Below, one piece after another: positions 52,478 through 59,758 of a stretch of 64,000 nucleotides of DNA. The translations under genes were made by a program, and so were the position numbers. The stretch lies in NCBI GenBank assembly GCA_946411385.1, contig CAMKDV010000013.1, forward strand, positions 20,849 through 84,848, given 5' to 3'. Source of the DNA: an uncultured Bacteroidales bacterium. GTDB taxonomy: Bacteria > Bacteroidota > Bacteroidia > Bacteroidales > Paludibacteraceae. Position 1 is the first letter of the stretch, and each line of letters begins with the position of its first letter. A model generated the notes under the pieces. It ran no database searches and had not been told where the DNA came from. It saw only the letters and a list, made by a program, of their open reading frames with translations.

Positions 52478-53077
52478 TTAGAAACGATAGCGAACAGAGA
52501 TAGCTCCGTCGAACAGACCTTCCATAAAGAAGCGGACGGGGGTAATGTTGCCGTTGTTCGCATCAAGGGTGGCACCAGCGTTCTTGCCCAGCATCACGCC
52601 CAGCGTCGGACGGAAGTCAAACGAGAGCGACAGCGGGAACCAGAACGTGTACTCCAGACCGATATTGGCGATAGCGCCTGCCATGAATGCGCTTGCAGGA
52701 TGCCAATTGGCATTGCCGTCATAGTATCCGGTGTACCAGCCCGAAAGAGATGCGGTCGTTCCGGCAAAACCGGCTACATAGTGTTCGTCAAACCATTTGT
52801 AACCTACATTGGCACCTACACCTGCAAACCAGTTCCACTCGCCTTTGGGAGTCCAGTTCGGGGTGAGCCAGATCCACTCGTGGATAAAGTCCACGTGTGC
52901 GCCCTGATACCAGCTGAGCAAACCTGCATTCAGTTCGATAAAGGTCTTTTCGCTCAGCGAGTGCTGATATACAAAATCGATGTTGTAACCTACACGTCCG
53001 CCGACAGCGCGCGGCTGGGCGTTAACCATCGTTGCGCTCAGAAGCGCAACAACTGCAAAAAGTAGTGCTTTTTTCAT
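52478..53077 (-). CDS. Small outer-membrane beta-barrel protein
   Basis: The 199-residue protein has a signal peptide (MKKALLFAVVALLSATMVNAQ) and alternating beta strands rich in Gly, Tyr and Trp (GGRVGYNIDFVYQHSL, WNWFAGVGANVGYKW, FMEGLFDGAISVRYRF), ending in a C-terminal Phe as expected for a Bam-inserted barrel. Its size suits an eight-stranded porin-like or OmpX-like barrel. Ligand and role are unknown. It is 65 nt downstream of the OB-fold lipoprotein gene on the same strand, with a palindrome between them. Confidence 0.8.
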   Translation of the reverse strand: MKKALLFAVVALLSATMVNAQPRAVGGRVGYNIDFVYQHSLSEKTFIELNAGLLSWYQGAHVDFIHEWIWLTPNWTPKGEWNWFAGVGANVGYKWFDEHYVAGFAGTTASLSGWYTGYYDGNANWHPASAFMAGAIANIGLEYTFWFPLSLSFDFRPTLGVMLGKNAGATLDANNGNITPVRFFMEGLFDGAISVRYRF

Positions 53078-53118
53078 TGTCTTATGTTTAGTTTAGTTTT
53101 TGGTTATCGTTATTGTGT

Positions 53119-53138
53119 GTCAGCCATGCTTGGCTGAC
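53119..53138. repeat. Intercistronic palindrome, copy 7
   Basis: GTCAGCCA-tgct-TGGCTGAC, perfect 8-bp arms, 4 nt after the stop of the OB-fold lipoprotein gene on the minus strand. Confidence 0.85.
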
Positions 53139-53142
53139 GCGA

Positions 53143-54183
53143 TTATTCCTCCTCGGGTTCGCCTACGCGCAAGTTCTGCAATGCCCATGTGGGAGCATTC
53201 TCAGCGGTGCTCTTGTATGCAAAAGCAATCTGTGTGGTAGCCGATTTGTGGGCTGTGATGTCCAGCATAGCGGTAATGAAGCGTTTCTGCTTGCCGTTGT
53301 TCCACATATCATCCTGGATAGTGAGCGGCGTCCAATTGTTGCCGTCGGTGGTAACCATCACGCGCAGTTGTCCGTCTCGATCATCAGCGCCTATATAATA
53401 GTGGCTGAACGAGAGGTTGATGCCGTCGGTGCATCCTGTCAGGTCCAGTACGGGCGATACGAGCCATGCCTCGGCAGCCTCAGGCGTACCGCCGATCTTG
53501 GCTGTTGCCCTCATGAAGCCAGATACGTCGCCTTCTGCCGGCACATGCTGCCATACTTCCTCCGAAGCGGCTTGCTTGTTATCCACAACGAACTTGCCAA
53601 AGCCTTCGCCAAACGACTCCTTGAGTACTGTCTTCGGTCCGGGCTTGTAGCCTGATGCGGGGTTGTCTGATGTCTCCAGATAACATCCCTGGGTAAGCTG
53701 CGGTGCTCCGTAGCGGTTCTGTATCTGTCCGCATACGATAATCACGTCGCCTACTTGCAGTTGGCTCTCATCGGTGAACTTCTGGCTCTTGAAGCTGAGC
53801 ATGCGGTAGCATATCATCTGCCTGTTGTTGAGCTTGTTGCAAATGATAGGTGAGATATTGCCGTAACTCGGGTCAAACGCTGCATTGAAGCCTTTCACGT
53901 AGCCGAGCACATGGTATTTCTGCGAAGTGGTGCCACCGGATGGGAGCGTCAGGCCTATACGCACTGCCTCCTCCACGGTGATGGTGTCGGCTGCATCCGG
54001 ATCGACCAACTTGTCGGCAGGCATAGGATCACGCATGCCATGGATGGTGTCGTACACCACTTTGCCTTGCTCGATGCCGTCCGTACCTAACGTGTCCGAA
54101 ACAATAGCATTGTTGTCTTTACATGCAACAGCCAGGCATACCGTTGCCAGTAGGATGAAACAATGACGAAGAGTCTTGAGCAT
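53143..54183 (-). CDS. Lipoprotein with OB-fold-like and choice-of-anchor-type domains
   Basis: From the ATG at 54183 the protein is 346 residues with a lipoprotein signal (CFILLATVCLAVAC). A beta-barrel OB-fold-like segment (YHVLGYVKGFNAAFDPSYGNIS... LQVGDVIIVCGQIQNRYG) occupies about 85-165. The C-terminal half resembles a choice-of-anchor or cleaved-adhesin beta-sandwich (FGKFVVDNK, AWLVSPVLDLTG, LSFSHYY). The same two modules recur in the lipoprotein at 59759-61555, so these are paralogues. Surface binding is likely but no ligand is evident. An in-frame ATG at 54213 would add ten residues ahead of the signal. Confidence 0.75.
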   Translation of the reverse strand: MLKTLRHCFILLATVCLAVACKDNNAIVSDTLGTDGIEQGKVVYDTIHGMRDPMPADKLVDPDAADTITVEEAVRIGLTLPSGGTTSQKYHVLGYVKGFNAAFDPSYGNISPIICNKLNNRQMICYRMLSFKSQKFTDESQLQVGDVIIVCGQIQNRYGAPQLTQGCYLETSDNPASGYKPGPKTVLKESFGEGFGKFVVDNKQAASEEVWQHVPAEGDVSGFMRATAKIGGTPEAAEAWLVSPVLDLTGCTDGINLSFSHYYIGADDRDGQLRVMVTTDGNNWTPLTIQDDMWNNGKQKRFITAMLDITAHKSATTQIAFAYKSTAENAPTWALQNLRVGEPEEE

Positions 54184-54252
54184 AGTATCTTGATTTTTGA
54201 ATTTACATGCCACCCAAACGGAGTTTTTCTGCCTCCGTTCGGAATTCGGCTA

Positions 54253-54284
54253 CAAAGTTACAAAAAAAAAATGAGACCTGCAAA
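54253..54284 (-). promoter_or_regulatory. Bacteroidota-type promoter for the OB-fold lipoprotein gene
   Basis: Minus-strand TTTG (CAAA at 54281-54284), 20 nt, then TAACTTTG (CAAAGTTA at 54253-54260), 70 nt before the start codon. Confidence 0.8.
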
Positions 54285-54393
54285 TAAAAATGCAACTTTC
54301 TGCAATTTTTTTTTCTCAGTAAGGCTTTTTGTGGGTGCAGTTATCATATTTAAATGCCAAAAAATAGATTTTAAGTAAAAAGTTATGCAATAA
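54285..54393. other. AT-rich spacer between divergent promoters
   Basis: This is the middle of a 344-bp gap between the OB-fold lipoprotein start (54183) and the infC start (54528); the rest of the gap is the two promoters and the infC leader. Nothing beyond A/T runs is seen in this part. Confidence 0.5.
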
Positions 54394-54425
54394 TTTGCGT
54401 ACCTCAAAAAAAATCGCTAACTTTG
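54394..54425 (+). promoter_or_regulatory. Bacteroidota-type promoter for infC-rpmI-rplT
   Basis: TTTG at 54394-54397, 20 nt, then TAACTTTG at 54418-54425. The predicted transcript starts near 54432, after the in-frame TTG at 54423, which therefore cannot be the start codon. Confidence 0.85.
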
Positions 54426-54431
54426 CAGTCG

Positions 54432-54527
54432 ATTTCGCGCATTCGCTATGCGTCATGCCACCCGGGTGGATGGGATAGCCTGTTTGCGTCGGAAGCAACA
54501 ATACCTTATTATAAGGAGGACAAAACT
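54432..54527 (+). promoter_or_regulatory. infC leader with palindrome and strong Shine-Dalgarno
   Basis: The leader of about 96 nt contains the 12-bp perfect palindrome CCACCCGGGTGG (54458-54469), a smaller GCATTCGCTATGCG-like stem and AAGGAGG at 54513-54519. The latter is spaced 8 nt from an in-frame ATA at 54528. No other gene in the window that I checked has such a ribosome-binding site. The leader may serve autoregulation by IF3 or L20, as known for this operon in other bacteria. Confidence 0.55.
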
Positions 54528-55088
54528 ATAGCAACAACTTTCCCTCGTGGTCCCCGTCCTAATCGTGGCAGGGTAGAAAAAGAGATGCCTAACCGCATCA
54601 ATGAAAACATCCGTGGTATCAGCGAAGTGCGTCTGGTGGGCGACAATGTAGAGCAAGGCATCTACAGCCTGCAGGAGGCAATGCGCATAGCTGATGAGCA
54701 GGAACTCGACTTGGTGGAGATCTCCCCCAATGCCGCACCGCCTGTGTGCCGCATACTTGATTATCAGAAGTTCCTTTATCAGAAGAAACGCAAAGAGAAA
54801 GAGCAGAAAGCCAACTCCGCAAAGATCGTGATCAAGGAGATCCGTTTCGGACCTCAAACCGATGAGCATGACTACAACTTCAAACTCAAGCATGCCCAGG
54901 AGTTCCTCAAGGATGGCAACAAGGTGAAAGCCTACGTGTTCTTCCGCGGACGGTCGATTCTGTTCAAGGAGCAGGGCGAGTTGCTGCTGGCAAGGTTTGC
55001 CAACGATTTGGCTGACTACGGCAAGGTGGAAGCCGTGCCCAAGTTGGAAGGAAAAAGGATGATTGTAAACATCTCGCCGAAGAAATAA
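54528..55088 (+). CDS. infC: Translation initiation factor IF-3 (probable ATA start)
   Basis: From ATA at 54528 the protein is 186 residues, close to the usual 170-180. It has the N-domain [18 protein letters not shown] and [20 protein letters not shown], and the C-domain [26 protein letters not shown] and [11 protein letters not shown]3 checks the start codon and keeps ribosomal subunits apart. ATA is preferred because a strong AAGGAGG lies 8 nt ahead and the promoter rules out upstream starts; ATG at 54583 would still leave a functional-looking 168-residue protein. A rare start codon is known for E. coli infC (AUU), where it serves autoregulation. The operon continues with rpmI and rplT. 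Confidence 0.93.
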   Translation: MATTFPRGPRPNRGRVEKEMPNRINENIRGISEVRLVGDNVEQGIYSLQEAMRIADEQELDLVEISPNAAPPVCRILDYQKFLYQKKRKEKEQKANSAKIVIKEIRFGPQTDEHDYNFKLKHAQEFLKDGNKVKAYVFFRGRSILFKEQGELLLARFANDLADYGKVEAVPKLEGKRMIVNISPKK

Positions 55089-55093
55089 CAACC

Positions 55094-55113
55094 GTCGGCC
55101 ATTCATGGCTGAC
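55094..55113. repeat. Intercistronic palindrome, copy 8
   Basis: GTCGGCCAT-tc-ATGGCTGAC, 9-bp arms with one G-T pair, 6 nt after the infC stop. A poorer relative (CCACCAATGGCTGCC, 55145-55159) follows before rpmI. Confidence 0.75.
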
Positions 55114-55198
55114 ACCCCATAACGCAACAGAAATAGTCTGTGTGCCACCAATGGCTGCCGCAGGCTGATTATTAATAAATAATTAAATTTTAGAAAAA

Positions 55199-55396
55199 AT
55201 GCCAAAGGTAAAAACTAATTCCGGTGCTAAAAAAAGATTCACTCTTACCGGAACCGGTAAACTGAAACGCAAACATGCGTTCAAGAGTCACATTCTGACG
55301 AAGAAAACCAAAAAGCAAAAGCGTAACCTTACGCATGTTGCTCTTGTTGATCACAGCAATCTGCGCTCCATCCGTGAGCTCCTCTTGCTGCGCTAA
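55199..55396 (+). CDS. rpmI: 50S ribosomal protein L35
   Basis: The 65-residue, highly basic protein matches L35: [24 protein letters not shown] start and [15 protein letters not shown] centre, with a C-terminal LRSIRELLL helix. It lies in the conserved infC-rpmI-rplT order, 110 nt after infC and 29 nt before rplT. The long spacer after infC holds palindrome copy 8. Confidence 0.97.
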   Translation: MPKVKTNSGAKKRFTLTGTGKLKRKHAFKSHILTKKTKKQKRNLTHVALVDHSNLRSIRELLLLR

Positions 55397-55425
55397 TGTC
55401 TAACCATCAAAATTTGTATTGAATT

Positions 55426-55782
55426 ATGCCAAGATCAGTAAATCACGTTGCTTCGCGCAACCGTCGTAAGAAGATCATGAGCCTCACGAGAGGCAATTTT
55501 GGTGGCCGTGCAAACGTTTGGACAGTTGCCAAGAACACATGGGAAAAAGGTCTGCAGTATGCTTTCCGTGACCGTCGAAACAAAAAACGCAACTTCCGTG
55601 CCTTGTGGATTCAGCGTATCAACGCTGCCGCTCGTTTGGAAGGACTGAGTTACAGCCAGCTGATGGGTGCGCTCAAGAAAGCGGGTATCGTCATCAACCG
55701 CAAGGTACTTGCCGACCTCGCCATGAACCAGCCCAAAGCATTCCAGGCTATCGTAGAACAAGCCAAAAAATCAGTTGGTTAA
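55426..55782 (+). CDS. rplT: 50S ribosomal protein L20
   Basis: The 118-residue protein matches L20: [18 protein letters not shown] start, the [33 protein letters not shown] rRNA-binding part, and a C-terminal domain ([37 protein letters not shown]). L20 binds 23S rRNA early in assembly and in several bacteria represses this operon. A UUCG-loop terminator follows at once. Confidence 0.97.
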   Translation: MPRSVNHVASRNRRKKIMSLTRGNFGGRANVWTVAKNTWEKGLQYAFRDRRNKKRNFRALWIQRINAAARLEGLSYSQLMGALKKAGIVINRKVLADLAMNQPKAFQAIVEQAKKSVG

Positions 55783-55792
55783 GAATGTGTGC

Positions 55793-55824
55793 AAATAAGG
55801 TGTTTTTCGAAACACCTTATTTTG
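55793..55824 (+). terminator. UUCG-loop intrinsic terminator after rplT
   Basis: AAATAAGGTGTTT (55793-55805) pairs with AAACACCTTATTT (55810-55822) around TTCG, then TG. This is a 13-bp perfect stem. It ends 12 nt before the SGNH hydrolase ATG, so that gene needs read-through or a hidden promoter. Confidence 0.85.
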
Positions 55825-55836
55825 ATTTATGCAGCA

Positions 55837-56940
55837 ATGAAAAGACTATCAATCATACTACTAACGCTCCTGACCCTTACCGCTCAGGCTGCTCCGCTGG
55901 ACGGATTTGTATATACCAACGCAACCTCGCTGAAAATCATCGGCAAAGGGTGGGATGTTACTTCCGGCGACTATCAGCGTATGCCGGCGTACATGAAAGA
56001 TTCGTGCCGTGATAACCAATGGTGGCTCTACTGCCATAGTGCCGGCGTAGGCATACGCTTTGCGTCGAACAGCCGGCGTATAGCTGCCCAATGGAATCTG
56101 ATCAACAATTTCCACATGCAGCACATGGCGATGACCGGCATCAAGGGTGTCGACCTCTACCGCCTCAACGCCAAAGGCAAATGGGAGTATGTCAATACCG
56201 CCCGTCCGCAGGAGAAAAACCTGGTGGCAGACAGCGTACAATCCAAGATGTTCGTCGAGCGCATGGATGGCGAGTGGCATGAATATATGTTCTATCTGCC
56301 TCTCTATGACGGCATCAACTGGTTTGAGGTGGGCGTGGACTCTACTGCCGCAATCAGCAAACCGCGTATCGACTTGCCGCGCAGCAAGCCTCGCATCGTC
56401 TTCTACGGCACGTCGATCATGCAAGGCGGATGTGCTTCGCGTCCGGGCATGGTGGCTACCTCCATCATTGAGCGCGACTTGCAGCGTGAATGTATCAATT
56501 TGGGTACCTCGGGCGAAGGCAAGATGGACTTCTATATTGCTCGCGCGATGGCAACGATAAACGATGTAGGCTGCTATGTGATTGATCCTGTGCCCAACTG
56601 CACCTCGGGCATGTGCGACACGATTACATATGACTTTATCACTACCTTGCGCAATCTGCGTCCCGAAGTGCCGATCGTGATGGTGGAAGGCATACGCTAT
56701 CCATATTGCAGTCAAGACACCTTCTATCTACGCTATCTGACGGAGAAGAACACTCACTGGCGGCGCAACTACCAGCAGCTCAAGCATGACGGCATCAAGC
56801 AGCTGTACTACGTCACCTGGGACGGCATGACCGGTCGTGACGAGGAAGGTACGGTCGACGGCGTGCATCTTACCGACCTCGGGTTCCGCGCCTATGCCGA
56901 CCTGCTGGAGCCTGTGCTGAAAAAGATCTTACGCAAGTAG
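55837..56940 (+). CDS. Secreted SGNH/GDSL hydrolase with GxDLY N-domain
   Basis: From the ATG at 55837 the protein is 367 residues with a signal peptide (IILLTLLTLTAQA). The N-terminal beta domain contains GVDLY, the motif of the SGNH N-terminal family, near residues 103-107. The catalytic domain has YGTSIMQGGCASRPG with the nucleophile Ser, a Gly-containing block (GTSGEGK) and the Asp-x-x-His pair in DGVHLTDLG. Such enzymes remove acetyl or other esters from glycans or lipids in the periplasm or at the surface. It lies 57 nt upstream of the TonB receptor gene in the same direction. Confidence 0.88.
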   Translation: MKRLSIILLTLLTLTAQAAPLDGFVYTNATSLKIIGKGWDVTSGDYQRMPAYMKDSCRDNQWWLYCHSAGVGIRFASNSRRIAAQWNLINNFHMQHMAMTGIKGVDLYRLNAKGKWEYVNTARPQEKNLVADSVQSKMFVERMDGEWHEYMFYLPLYDGINWFEVGVDSTAAISKPRIDLPRSKPRIVFYGTSIMQGGCASRPGMVATSIIERDLQRECINLGTSGEGKMDFYIARAMATINDVGCYVIDPVPNCTSGMCDTITYDFITTLRNLRPEVPIVMVEGIRYPYCSQDTFYLRYLTEKNTHWRRNYQQLKHDGIKQLYYVTWDGMTGRDEEGTVDGVHLTDLGFRAYADLLEPVLKKILRK

Positions 56941-56997
56941 TATCAGTCAATTTCGAATAATGTTTATAGCCATCAAACAAACTATTAACTATAAAAA

Positions 56998-59724
56998 ATG
57001 AAGAAATTTACCCTTTTCCTTACACTTGTGCTGTTGCCCGCATGGCTGATGGCACAGAGTATGTCTGTGTCGGGTACGGTGATTGATGAGCAGACCTCAG
57101 AGCCGCTCATCGGTGTGTCGGTACTCGAGGAAGGCACGACGAACGGTATTATAACCGACATCGACGGCAATTTCACGATCATGGTGAACCAAGGCGCATC
57201 GCTGCAACTGTCGTATGTGGGCTATGCCACCAAGACTATCAAGGCGAAAAGCCAGTTAGGTACTGTGAAGCTGGACCCGGAAGTGGTCGCATTGCAAGAC
57301 GTGACGATCGTCGGACAGATTGCGCGCCAGCAGAAGACACCGGTGGCAGTCAGTCAGGTAGCTGCTCTGGAGATTGAAGAGCGTCTGGGCGGTCAGGAGT
57401 TCCCTGAGGTGCTGAAGAACACCCCGGGTGTGCATGCCAATGGTAACGGTGGCGGCTGGGGCGACTCGGAGATATGGATGCGTGGTTTTGATAACACGAA
57501 CGTAGCCACGATGATCAACGGTGTGCCGATGAACGATATGGAAGGCGGTACGGTCTATTGGTCGAACTGGCAAGGCCTGGCGGATGTGACCAGCGTGATG
57601 CAAACGCAGCGCGGTATGGGTGCAGCCAAGCTGTCCACGCCTTCCGTCGGTGGTACAATCAATATCGTAACCAAAGGTATTGATGCCAAGAAAGGCGGTA
57701 CTGTCATGTACTCGATGGGTAATGACAATGCGAACAAACTGTCGTTCTCGGTGTCGACCGGATTGATGAAATCCGGCTGGGCTATCACCGTGCTCGCTAC
57801 CAAATCGTGGGGCGACGGATATATCCAGGGTACGGGCTATAGCGGCTACAGCTATTTTGCCAACATCAGCAAGCGTATCAACGAGCGTCATCAGCTCTCG
57901 CTCAGCGGTTTCGGTGCTCCGCAATGGCACTGGACGCGCCCCAGCGGTTCGTCGGGCGCACTTACCCTCGCCGAGTGGAACAATGTCAAGAAATATATGA
58001 CCGGTGGCATGGACTACCGCCGTTACAACCCTGCTTACGGCTACAACAGCCAGGGTAAGCAGAAAGGTACGAACTACAACCAGTACCACAAGCCGCAGAT
58101 CTCGCTCAACCATGTTTGGCAGATTGATTACAAGTCGTCGCTCTCCACGGCGCTGTATACCTCCATCGGCCGTGGTTTCGGCAATACGGCTGAAGCCAGC
58201 CCGTATTCCGAGTATGCCTATTCCGACTTGACCCGCGGCGCTTACAACGGTGTCATCACCCAGGCTTTCCGCCGTGCTGACGGCTCGTTCGACTATGCTG
58301 CGGTAGAGGCGCTCAACGCTGCTTCGGAGAACGGTTCGCAACTCATCATCGCCGAGAACCGCAACGACCATAACTGGTACGGACTCGTCTCGACCTACAA
58401 CAATAAGTTCCTCGAAGAGACCCTCGAACTGACGGCAGGTATTGACCTGCGTTACTACCAGGGTATGCACAGCGCGGTTATTTCCGACCTGCTCAATGGC
58501 GAGTATTTTATAGATGCTACGCGCGTGAACTCGGTGAAGGCTGAGAACAATGCCAACCGCAACAACCCGCAATGGGCGTACGAGAAGCTCAACGTGGGCG
58601 ACGTGGTCTATCGTGACTATACCGGCCATGTGATGCAGGAGGGTGCGTTCGCTACCCTTGAGTACGCCAAAGATCATATCTCCACCTTCATCAATGGATC
58701 GATATGCTACACCAGCTATTGGCGTGAGGACCGCTTCTACTATGATGAGGCGCACCGCCGTTCGGAGACTATCGGCTTCCTGGGTGGAACCGTCAAGGGC
58801 GGTTTCAACTATATCATCAACCGCAACAACAACCTCTTTATCAATGCCGGCTATATATCCCGTGCACCTAAGTTCCAGTCGGCTTTTGCCACCTCGAACA
58901 CTTCGCACGCACTCAACCGTTACGCCGTAAACGAGAAGATCGCTTCCGTTGAGTTGGGTTACGGATTCCATAACGAATATGTCAACTTCAAGTTCAACGG
59001 ATACTATACCCGATGGATGGACAAGACGATGAGCAGTTCGAATGATATCCGTCAGGGCGAGAAAGCCTACATCAACATGAGTGGAGTAGGTGCGCAGCAC
59101 ATGGGTCTGGAGTTCGAGCTCAAGTCGCGTCCTACCAAGTGGCTCGAGATCAATGCCATGTTCTCGCTCGGCGACTGGCGCTGGAAAGGCAAGGACATCA
59201 TCGGCTACCTGTATGACGAGCACGGAAATGCCATCACAGGCAACGGTGAGATCACCACACCCTACTGCACCGACGAAGGCAAGGAGCATGCATGGGCAAA
59301 GATCAATCTGGATAATATCCGCGTAGGCGGTCAGGCGCAGACCACCGCCAACCTCGGCATCATGTTCAACCCCTTCAAGGGCTTCCGCATAGGCGGTGAG
59401 TACACCCTGTACGACCGCAACTACTCGTACTACTCCTTCTCTGGTTCCAACCTCAGTATAGGCAAGACGGTGAACATCGTAGAGCCTTACCGCTGCCCCA
59501 TCGGAGGCACGATGGATGTACGTGCAAGCTACTCGTTCGATTTTGGTACGGTACGTGCCACGCTGGCTGCCAACGTCACCAACCTGCTCGATCAGCATCA
59601 TATCGAGAAAGCATGGTCGGCTTCTACCGTTACCCAGACCATCGCCGAGAACACCAAGGATAATATCTATTTCTTCTACAACAAAGGCAGACAATGGAAT
59701 ATCCGTCTGAAACTCACTTTCTAA
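56998..59724 (+). CDS. TonB-dependent receptor with carboxypeptidase-regulatory-like N-domain
   Basis: The 908-residue protein has a signal peptide (LTLVLLPAWLMAQ) and a CarboxypepD_reg-like domain (SVSGTVIDEQTSEPLIGVSV, about 22-105). A plug domain (LKNTPGVHANGNGGGWGDSEIWMRGFDNT... INGVPMNDMEGG) is followed by a 22-strand barrel ending in LKLTF with C-terminal Phe. It would import a ligand with TonB energy. It is unlike SusC in lacking a SusD partner; the downstream genes encode OB-fold proteins instead. The ligand is unknown. Confidence 0.92.
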   Translation: MKKFTLFLTLVLLPAWLMAQSMSVSGTVIDEQTSEPLIGVSVLEEGTTNGIITDIDGNFTIMVNQGASLQLSYVGYATKTIKAKSQLGTVKLDPEVVALQDVTIVGQIARQQKTPVAVSQVAALEIEERLGGQEFPEVLKNTPGVHANGNGGGWGDSEIWMRGFDNTNVATMINGVPMNDMEGGTVYWSNWQGLADVTSVMQTQRGMGAAKLSTPSVGGTINIVTKGIDAKKGGTVMYSMGNDNANKLSFSVSTGLMKSGWAITVLATKSWGDGYIQGTGYSGYSYFANISKRINERHQLSLSGFGAPQWHWTRPSGSSGALTLAEWNNVKKYMTGGMDYRRYNPAYGYNSQGKQKGTNYNQYHKPQISLNHVWQIDYKSSLSTALYTSIGRGFGNTAEASPYSEYAYSDLTRGAYNGVITQAFRRADGSFDYAAVEALNAASENGSQLIIAENRNDHNWYGLVSTYNNKFLEETLELTAGIDLRYYQGMHSAVISDLLNGEYFIDATRVNSVKAENNANRNNPQWAYEKLNVGDVVYRDYTGHVMQEGAFATLEYAKDHISTFINGSICYTSYWREDRFYYDEAHRRSETIGFLGGTVKGGFNYIINRNNNLFINAGYISRAPKFQSAFATSNTSHALNRYAVNEKIASVELGYGFHNEYVNFKFNGYYTRWMDKTMSSSNDIRQGEKAYINMSGVGAQHMGLEFELKSRPTKWLEINAMFSLGDWRWKGKDIIGYLYDEHGNAITGNGEITTPYCTDEGKEHAWAKINLDNIRVGGQAQTTANLGIMFNPFKGFRIGGEYTLYDRNYSYYSFSGSNLSIGKTVNIVEPYRCPIGGTMDVRASYSFDFGTVRATLAANVTNLLDQHHIEKAWSASTVTQTIAENTKDNIYFFYNKGRQWNIRLKLTF

Positions 59725-59758
59725 CAAGACGAAACATTATTAACGACCAAAATTGAGA

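Noticed and set aside
54423..54527. Upstream extension of infC to a TTG at 54423
   Set aside because: The codon lies within the TAACTTTG promoter box, before the expected transcript start, and the extra residues have no IF3 likeness.
57256..59727. An 823-codon open frame on the minus strand, opposite the TonB receptor gene
   Set aside because: Its product has no domain-like pattern, and the plus-strand frame is a clear TonB receptor with signal peptide, plug and barrel. The antisense openness follows from codon bias.
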